From the NCBI RefSeq assembly GCF_006829085.1, contig NZ_BJTC01000010.1, positions 186,001 through 250,000 of the forward strand: a stretch of DNA of 64,000 bases. The letters are read 5' to 3'. Below the pieces are notes generated by a model. It was not told the origin of the DNA, made no database searches, and saw only the letters and a program-made list of their open reading frames with translations. This DNA comes from Chryseobacterium sp. ON_d1. GTDB taxonomy: Bacteria; Bacteroidota; Bacteroidia; Flavobacteriales; Weeksellaceae. The translations under genes and the position numbers were made by a program. Shown here one piece after another: positions 59,299 through 64,000 of this stretch; position 1 is the stretch's first letter, and each line of letters starts with the position of its first letter.

Positions 59299-59916
59299 TT
59301 GAAGAAGCCAAGCTTTGAAAATATCGCCAACCTTTTTCTGAAGAATTTTTTTCAGGGACTGGTTATTATTGGTCCTATCGGGCTTACCATCTTTGTCATC
59401 TGGTACGTGGTAAGCGCTATTGACAATCTTATTCCTTCTCTTGCCAAGCAGGTGCCGGGGCTTGTTTTCGTATCAATCATACTGTTTACTGCTATTTTAG
59501 GATATTTAGGAAATAAATTCGTAGTCGGGAGATTTTTTTTCGACACGATGGACAGCTTACTGGAGAAAACTCCTGGAGTAAAGCATATTTATACTCCTAC
59601 AAAAGACGTAATGTCCTCATTTGTAGGCGACAAGAAAAAATTCAACGATCCTGTATGGGTAAAAACCAATGAAAATCCGGAAATCTGGAGAATCGGATTC
59701 TTAACTCAGAAAGAAATGTCGGACGTTGACAAGCATAATTACGTTGCGGTATATCTTCCCCACTCGTACGCCATCTCGGGCTGGGTAATTGTTACTGAAG
59801 AAAAAAACATCAAGCCTGTAGTGGGAATGACAGCAGCTTCTGCCATGAAGTTTGCCGTGAGCGGTGGTGTAGCCGGATTCCATTCTGATGAAAATATATT
59901 TAAGGCTCCGGAATAA
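59299..59916 (+). CDS. DUF502 membrane protein
   Basis: 205 aa with two N-terminal transmembrane helices (FQGLVIIGPIGLTIFVIWYVVSAID and LVFVSIILFTAILGYLGNKFV). The soluble part has the DUF502 blocks PGVKHIYTPTKDVMSSF, FLTQKEMSD, VAVYLPHSYAISGWVIVTEEKNI and MKFAVSGGVA. The only plausible start is TTG at 59299; the next ATG would remove both helices. Function unknown; related proteins are linked to envelope stress in some bacteria (weak). Confidence 0.85.
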   Translation: MKKPSFENIANLFLKNFFQGLVIIGPIGLTIFVIWYVVSAIDNLIPSLAKQVPGLVFVSIILFTAILGYLGNKFVVGRFFFDTMDSLLEKTPGVKHIYTPTKDVMSSFVGDKKKFNDPVWVKTNENPEIWRIGFLTQKEMSDVDKHNYVAVYLPHSYAISGWVIVTEEKNIKPVVGMTAASAMKFAVSGGVAGFHSDENIFKAPE

Positions 59917-60006
59917 TCTTCCCTTTCTTACTTATACATTGATGAATTTGAAAAATTATTTTCAAACCCATTTTCTTTACAAACAATTTAAAACATATTT
60001 TAACTC

Positions 60007-61383
60007 ATGAAATTACCGTACGCGGAACCTTTCCGCATTAAAATGGTGGAGGAAATCTACCAATCCACAAGAGAAGAAAGAGAACAGTGGCTTAAAGAAG
60101 CTAATTATAACTTATTCAATTTAAAATCTTCGCAGGTTTATATTGACCTGCTTACCGATTCCGGAACAGGAGCAATGTCTGATAAGCAGTGGGCAGCTTT
60201 AATGACCGGAGATGAAAGCTACGCAGGATCACGTTCTTTCGAACAATTACAGAAAACTGTTGAAAGAATTACAGGATTCAAATATTTATTGCCAACGCAC
60301 CAGGGAAGAGCAGCTGAAAATGTCCTTTTCTCAGTATTGGTAAAAGAAGGTGATGTTATTCCCGGAAATTCACACTTTGACACCACAAAGGGGCATATCG
60401 AATTCAGAAAGGCGCATGCCATTGACTGTACGATTGATGAAGCTTTTGATATCAATGACCTTCACCCTTTCAAAGGAAATATCAACCTTGAAAAACTGGA
60501 AGAAGTTTATAAAAGTCATCCTAAGGAAAGCATTCCGTTCTGTCTGATTACGATTACCTGCAACTCTTCGGGCGGACAGCCGGTTTCTCTGGAAAACATG
60601 AAGGCAGTAAGAGCACTTTCTGACCAATACGGGATCCCTGTATTCTTTGATTCTGCAAGATTTGCAGAGAACGCTTACTTTATCAAAAAAAGAGAAGCCG
60701 GGCAGGAAAACAGAAGCATCAAAGAGATTTGCAAAGAAATCTTTTCTTATGGAGATGGAATGACGATGAGTTCCAAAAAAGACGGCCTGGTAAATATCGG
60801 AGGATTCATCGCTCTGAACAATGAAGAAGTGTTCAGAAAGGCATCCAACTTCACTATTATTTATGAAGGATTTATTACCTATGGAGGGATGGCAGGAAGA
60901 GATATGGCAGCATTAGCAGTGGGGCTTGACGAAGCGACTGAGTTTGCCTATCTTGAAAGCAGAATCTCCCAGGTTGAATATCTCGGGAATAAGCTGATCG
61001 AATACGGAATCCCTGTTCAGAAACCAATCGGAGGGCATGCTGTATTCATTGATTCTTTAAATTTCCTTCCAAAGGTTTCCCGTGAAGAATATCCGGCACA
61101 GACATTAGGTCTAGAAATTTATAAAGAAGCAGGTATCAGAACCGTAGAAATTGGGACATTATTGGCAGACAGAGATCCTGAAACAAGAGAAAACCGCTAT
61201 CCGAAGTTAGAACTGGTACGTCTGGCAATTCCTAGAAGAACCTACACCAACAACCACATGGATTATATTGCCGCGGCTATAAAGAATGTATATGAAAGAC
61301 GTGAAGAAATAGCCAAAGGATATAAAATCACCTGGGAACCTGAAATCTTAAGACATTTTACCGTTCAGCTTGAAAAAGCTTAA
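60007..61383 (+). CDS. tnaA: Tryptophanase
   Basis: PLP-dependent beta-eliminating lyase, 458 aa, cleaving tryptophan to indole, pyruvate and ammonia. Shared family blocks: YIDLLTDSGTGAMSDKQWAA, PTHQGRAAENVLF, NSSGGQPVSLENM, FFDSARFAENAYFIKKREAG, and the PLP lysine in MSSKKDG. The stretch RTVEIGTLLADRDPET has Ile where tyrosine phenol-lyases have the substrate-binding Arg (MERG), which favours tryptophanase. Some parts (KKDGLVNIGGF) are closer to phenol-lyase, so activity on tyrosine should not be excluded. Own promoter region and terminator. No tnaC-like leader is obvious in the 90-bp upstream gap. Confidence 0.92.
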   Translation: MKLPYAEPFRIKMVEEIYQSTREEREQWLKEANYNLFNLKSSQVYIDLLTDSGTGAMSDKQWAALMTGDESYAGSRSFEQLQKTVERITGFKYLLPTHQGRAAENVLFSVLVKEGDVIPGNSHFDTTKGHIEFRKAHAIDCTIDEAFDINDLHPFKGNINLEKLEEVYKSHPKESIPFCLITITCNSSGGQPVSLENMKAVRALSDQYGIPVFFDSARFAENAYFIKKREAGQENRSIKEICKEIFSYGDGMTMSSKKDGLVNIGGFIALNNEEVFRKASNFTIIYEGFITYGGMAGRDMAALAVGLDEATEFAYLESRISQVEYLGNKLIEYGIPVQKPIGGHAVFIDSLNFLPKVSREEYPAQTLGLEIYKEAGIRTVEIGTLLADRDPETRENRYPKLELVRLAIPRRTYTNNHMDYIAAAIKNVYERREEIAKGYKITWEPEILRHFTVQLEKA

Positions 61384-61387
61384 TTAT

Positions 61388-61410
61388 AAAACCGGAATTT
61401 TTCCGGTTTT
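61388..61410 (+). terminator. Terminator of tnaA
   Basis: 10-bp stem AAAACCGGAA / TTCCGGTTTT with a TTT loop and a seven-T tail, 5 bp after the stop. Confidence 0.9.
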
Positions 61411-61713
61411 TTTGTATTGAAATCCCAACATATTGTCTGGTAAAAAAAGCATGTCTATTTTTCAAAAAACACCATGATTAACTAACTTATTTTCAATAAG
61501 ATATTAAAAATACCCGTTAAAAAAAATACACATAAATCAATCATATTTTATTATATTAAATCATAATATTATGTTTTTCATTTTATTTTCAAGAAAACAA
61601 AATCAAATTGATGTTTTTTTTTGAAATAGTGAATGTTTTTAATTTTAATTTTGTGTCTGAAACAGATATAAAAATACTTAAAAACCAACCTGAAAAAATC
61701 CGTTATTCCGAAA
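61411..61713. other. AT-rich intergenic region with one promoter-like element
   Basis: About 300 bp, extremely AT-rich, no gene seen. TAATTTTG (61646-61653), 60 bp before the monooxygenase start, fits the -7 consensus; a TTG lies 22 bp upstream of it, slightly too far. Confidence 0.4.
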
Positions 61714-62787
61714 ATGAACAAAATTGCTGTCGTGGGCGCTGGTATCTCCGGCTTAAGCATGGCGAATTACTTAGAAAAACATAAGATTGATTACCATATT
61801 TATGAGAGAAGAAAAAAGAGAGATCTTGCAGGGCATGGCTTTCTCATTCCGCAGGAAGGAATGGATTATCTTAGTCAGATCATTGAGCCTGAGCTACTTC
61901 TTAAACAGGGAAATTTTCTTAAAAAATATATACAGTATTCCCACACGGGAAGAATCCTTGCAGAAAAGAATCTGGAGAATGTTTTCGCTATTTCAAGACA
62001 TTCATTAATTGATCTGCTGACCCAAAATATTTCACCGGAAAAGATCATATATGAAGAAACTATAGGTCTTGAAGAGCATGATGGAAAACTGAAATTTTCT
62101 GACGGAGCTGATATTGATGCTGATATTATCGTTATTTCCGATGGGTCCAGAAGCAGAATCAGAAACAATCTTTTCAAAGATGAAACCATGAAAGCTGTAA
62201 GAGAAAGTGAAGTGGTTAATATTATCCGGAACAAAGAAATTGCAGACTCTATAGAAAATGATTTTATAAAGTTTCACCATGAGGAAGGCGGTCTGACTTT
62301 CGGAATCCTAAAACTCTCTGATGATACCGTTCTTTGGTATTCGCAGTTCGATAACGAAAAGTACATGATCAATGAATGTTCAGCAGAAAACCTAAGGAAA
62401 TACATGCTCGAGGTCTTTGAAAACTGGCATCCGTTGGTTTCATCAATTATACAGAAATCCGATTATAAAAATGTACATTTATGGCGTGTATATGAATTGG
62501 AAAAACTGAATCGTTTTTATAAAAACAACATTGTATTCATCGGTGATGCAGCACACCCACTGATTCCATTTACAAGCCAGGGAGTCACCTCAGCATTGAA
62601 AGATTCATTTACACTAACTAAATATTTAGTTGAAGAAAACAATATGGAACATGCTTTCAAAAAATATGAAGCAGAGAGAAAGCCTGAAATTGAGGTTCAC
62701 ATCAATAACGGAAGAACACTATTGGAACAGTTCCTGCTCCCGATTAACCTACAAACACAGAATATTTTACCTATATCCTATAAATAA
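61714..62787 (+). CDS. FAD-dependent monooxygenase
   Basis: 357-aa flavoprotein hydroxylase of the PHBH/salicylate hydroxylase class. The Rossmann motif AVVGAGISGLSMANYLEKH is at about 5-23, the DG motif VISDGSRSRIRN near 145-156 and the FAD-ribityl GD motif FIGDAAHPLIPFTSQGVTSAL near 276-296. Substrates of this class are usually aromatic; the actual one is unknown. It is 2 bp upstream of an aminotransferase gene, and both form an operon that seems to continue beyond the window. Confidence 0.9.
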   Translation: MNKIAVVGAGISGLSMANYLEKHKIDYHIYERRKKRDLAGHGFLIPQEGMDYLSQIIEPELLLKQGNFLKKYIQYSHTGRILAEKNLENVFAISRHSLIDLLTQNISPEKIIYEETIGLEEHDGKLKFSDGADIDADIIVISDGSRSRIRNNLFKDETMKAVRESEVVNIIRNKEIADSIENDFIKFHHEEGGLTFGILKLSDDTVLWYSQFDNEKYMINECSAENLRKYMLEVFENWHPLVSSIIQKSDYKNVHLWRVYELEKLNRFYKNNIVFIGDAAHPLIPFTSQGVTSALKDSFTLTKYLVEENNMEHAFKKYEAERKPEIEVHINNGRTLLEQFLLPINLQTQNILPISYK

Positions 62788-62789
62788 AT

Positions 62790-63947
62790 ATGTTTACCAA
62801 TAACGATATCAACTTTGAAGCTCTGAAAAGAAAGGCCTACAATGGAAGGTGGGCCACCCTGGAAGATGGAATCATTCCTCTTACCGCCGCTGATCCGGAC
62901 TTCAGGACAGCCCCCGAAATAGAACAGGGAATAATTGATTACCTGAAAGACGGTTACCTGAGCTACGGACCATTTTCCGGACTTCCGGAATTTAAGAAAA
63001 GTGTTTCAGACCACTTTAATAAGGAAAAACAGGGAAGCTTTTCTCCTGAAAATGTACTGGCTGTCAACAGTGCGGCCCAGGGAATGTTCCTGATAGCCTC
63101 ATACGTTCTTCATCCCGGAGATGAAGCTATTATTCTGGATCCTGTAGATTTTCTCTTCAAAAAATCAGTTGAAACAGCCGGCGGAAAAGTAAAGCTTTGC
63201 CCTGTTGATAAAGAGACAGGAGACATTGATTTTGAAAAAATGGTTTCTTTAATCAATTCCAAAACCAGACTTATCAGCATATGCAATCCGCACAATCCTC
63301 TCGGAAAGGTTTATGCTAAAGAAATACTGATAAAAATAGCTGAGATTGCTTCTGATCATGATCTTTGGGTCATGAGTGATGAAATCTGGAGCGATATTAT
63401 TTATGATCATAGAGGTTTTCATACTTACTCTTCCGTTTCAGAAAAGGCAAAGAAAAAAAGTTTTACAGTCTATGGATTCTCGAAATCATTCGGAATTGCC
63501 GGCCTGAGAATTGGGGCTGTACTATGTCATGATCAGGATATTCTCGAAGATTTTACTGAAAGATCCCATTTCAATTCAACAATAGAAGGTGTTTCTACTT
63601 TATCCCAGATTGCTGCAAGTGTAGCATTACAAAAAGCAAAGCCTTGGTACAGAGAGTTTTTAGCACATTTACAGAGCAACAGGGATCTTGTTTATCAACT
63701 ACTGAGCCGTTCAGAAGTTCTGACCCCCAATCTGCCTGAAGCTACTTTTGTAGCATTTCCCAAAATTAACAATGGAATGACCAGCGATGAATTTGCCCAG
63801 CACGTACTGAAAGAAGGAAAAGTTGCTGTTGTTCCCGGATCAGAAAGATGGTTCGGAAAGGGAGCGGAAGGACATATCAGAATCTGCTTTTCAACTTCAA
63901 AGGAAATTGTAGAAGAAGGAATTAAGAGAATCATCACAAGCTTTTAA
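62790..63947 (+). CDS. PLP-dependent aminotransferase / MalY-PatB-type lyase
   Basis: 385-aa fold-type I PLP enzyme. Seen: ITPLTAADPDF-like N-terminal block (GIIPLTAADPDF), YGPFSGLPEFKKSV, NSAAQGMFLIASYVLHPGDE, the Asn in ICNPHNPLGKVY, the Asp in VMSDEIWSDIIY, the Schiff-base lysine in YGFSKSFGIAGLRIG, and the carboxylate-binding Arg in IRICFST. The HNPLGKVY and SDEIWSDI motifs are as in MalY/PatB cystathionine beta-lyases, but many aminotransferases share them. Substrate not decidable. Coupled to the flavin monooxygenase. Confidence 0.87.
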   Translation: MFTNNDINFEALKRKAYNGRWATLEDGIIPLTAADPDFRTAPEIEQGIIDYLKDGYLSYGPFSGLPEFKKSVSDHFNKEKQGSFSPENVLAVNSAAQGMFLIASYVLHPGDEAIILDPVDFLFKKSVETAGGKVKLCPVDKETGDIDFEKMVSLINSKTRLISICNPHNPLGKVYAKEILIKIAEIASDHDLWVMSDEIWSDIIYDHRGFHTYSSVSEKAKKKSFTVYGFSKSFGIAGLRIGAVLCHDQDILEDFTERSHFNSTIEGVSTLSQIAASVALQKAKPWYREFLAHLQSNRDLVYQLLSRSEVLTPNLPEATFVAFPKINNGMTSDEFAQHVLKEGKVAVVPGSERWFGKGAEGHIRICFSTSKEIVEEGIKRIITSF

Positions 63948-63966
63948 CATTAAAATTTTTCATTAA

Positions 63967-64000
63967 ATGAAAGAAAAATGTTATTATTTTTCCGAAATTA
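63967..64000 (+). CDS. Start of a further gene in the monooxygenase operon (truncated)
   Basis: ATG at 63967, 19 bp after the aminotransferase stop, opens a frame (MKEKCYYFSEI) that runs off the right edge. Too short to identify. Confidence 0.35.
   Translation, partial: MKEKCYYFSEI

Noticed and set aside
60007..61383. Call as tyrosine phenol-lyase
   Set aside because: The position of the phenol-lyase substrate Arg is Ile (VEIG) and the DSARFAENAYFIK block is tryptophanase-like.

Overview
The window looks like chromosome from a Flavobacteriia species, most likely Chryseobacterium or a close relative (inference). The DNA is AT-rich. The best promoters follow the Bacteroidetes pattern TTTG, 19-20 bp, TAnnTTTG. 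Shine-Dalgarno sequences are mostly absent. Two secreted proteins carry type IX secretion (T9SS) C-terminal domains, a PorD-type T9SS gene is present, and several families are typical of flavobacteria (DUF5687 permease, DUF5686 protein, extended ribosomal protein L21, short GG-leader peptides). I see no rRNA, CRISPR array, insertion sequence or prophage.

Layout. 1-7.6 kb: the 5' part of a TonB-dependent receptor behind a SAM-I riboswitch, two T9SS-secreted proteins (a GH13 glycosidase and a FISUMP-domain protein) and an AraC regulator. 7.7-13.6 kb: a small His-tailed membrane protein, divergently transcribed class I and class II fumarases, and a sigma / anti-sigma / outer-membrane-protein operon. 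14-23.4 kb: DyP peroxidase, an ABC transporter pair, recN, then the conserved block porD-coaBC-rpoZ-bamD and a TetR regulator with an operator-like palindrome. 23.5-26 kb: tatD-like gene, tcdA and rnpA overlapping in one operon, then a DUF4126 membrane protein. 26-33.4 kb: a seven-gene minus-strand operon with miaB, a lipoprotein, a TPR protein, a sigma-54 activator, a membrane protein, lptE and an acidic repeat-like protein. 33.5-41.2 kb: two TonB-C-terminal-like periplasmic proteins, poxB, lysA with a probable attenuator leader, a DEDDh exonuclease and a HerA-like ATPase. 41.5-46.3 kb: persulfide-dioxygenase/rhodanese fusion with thioredoxin, an omega-amidase, an outer-membrane protein and rseP. 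46.4-50.5 kb: two nearly identical tRNA-Asn cassettes flanking a tricorn-type protease. 50.8-64 kb: DUF5686 protein, two paralogous six-cysteine GG-leader peptides, rpmA and rplU, a zinc metallopeptidase lipoprotein, an acyltransferase, a porin, miaE, a DUF502 protein, tryptophanase and a flavin monooxygenase/aminotransferase operon that continues past the right edge.

How genes connect. Envelope biogenesis is the main theme: bamD, lptE, rseP, porD, outer-membrane barrels and T9SS cargo. MiaB and MiaE are separated by about 25 kb but act in sequence on the same tRNA adenosine. The MBL-rhodanese protein and thioredoxin form a sulfide/persulfide handling pair. The most interesting signals are the paired Cys-rich GG-leader peptides (53.4-54.0 kb), the SAM-I riboswitch in front of a TonB-dependent receptor, and a Lys-rich leader ORF followed by a terminator hairpin just upstream of lysA. 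All functional calls rest on sequence reading alone; no database search was run.
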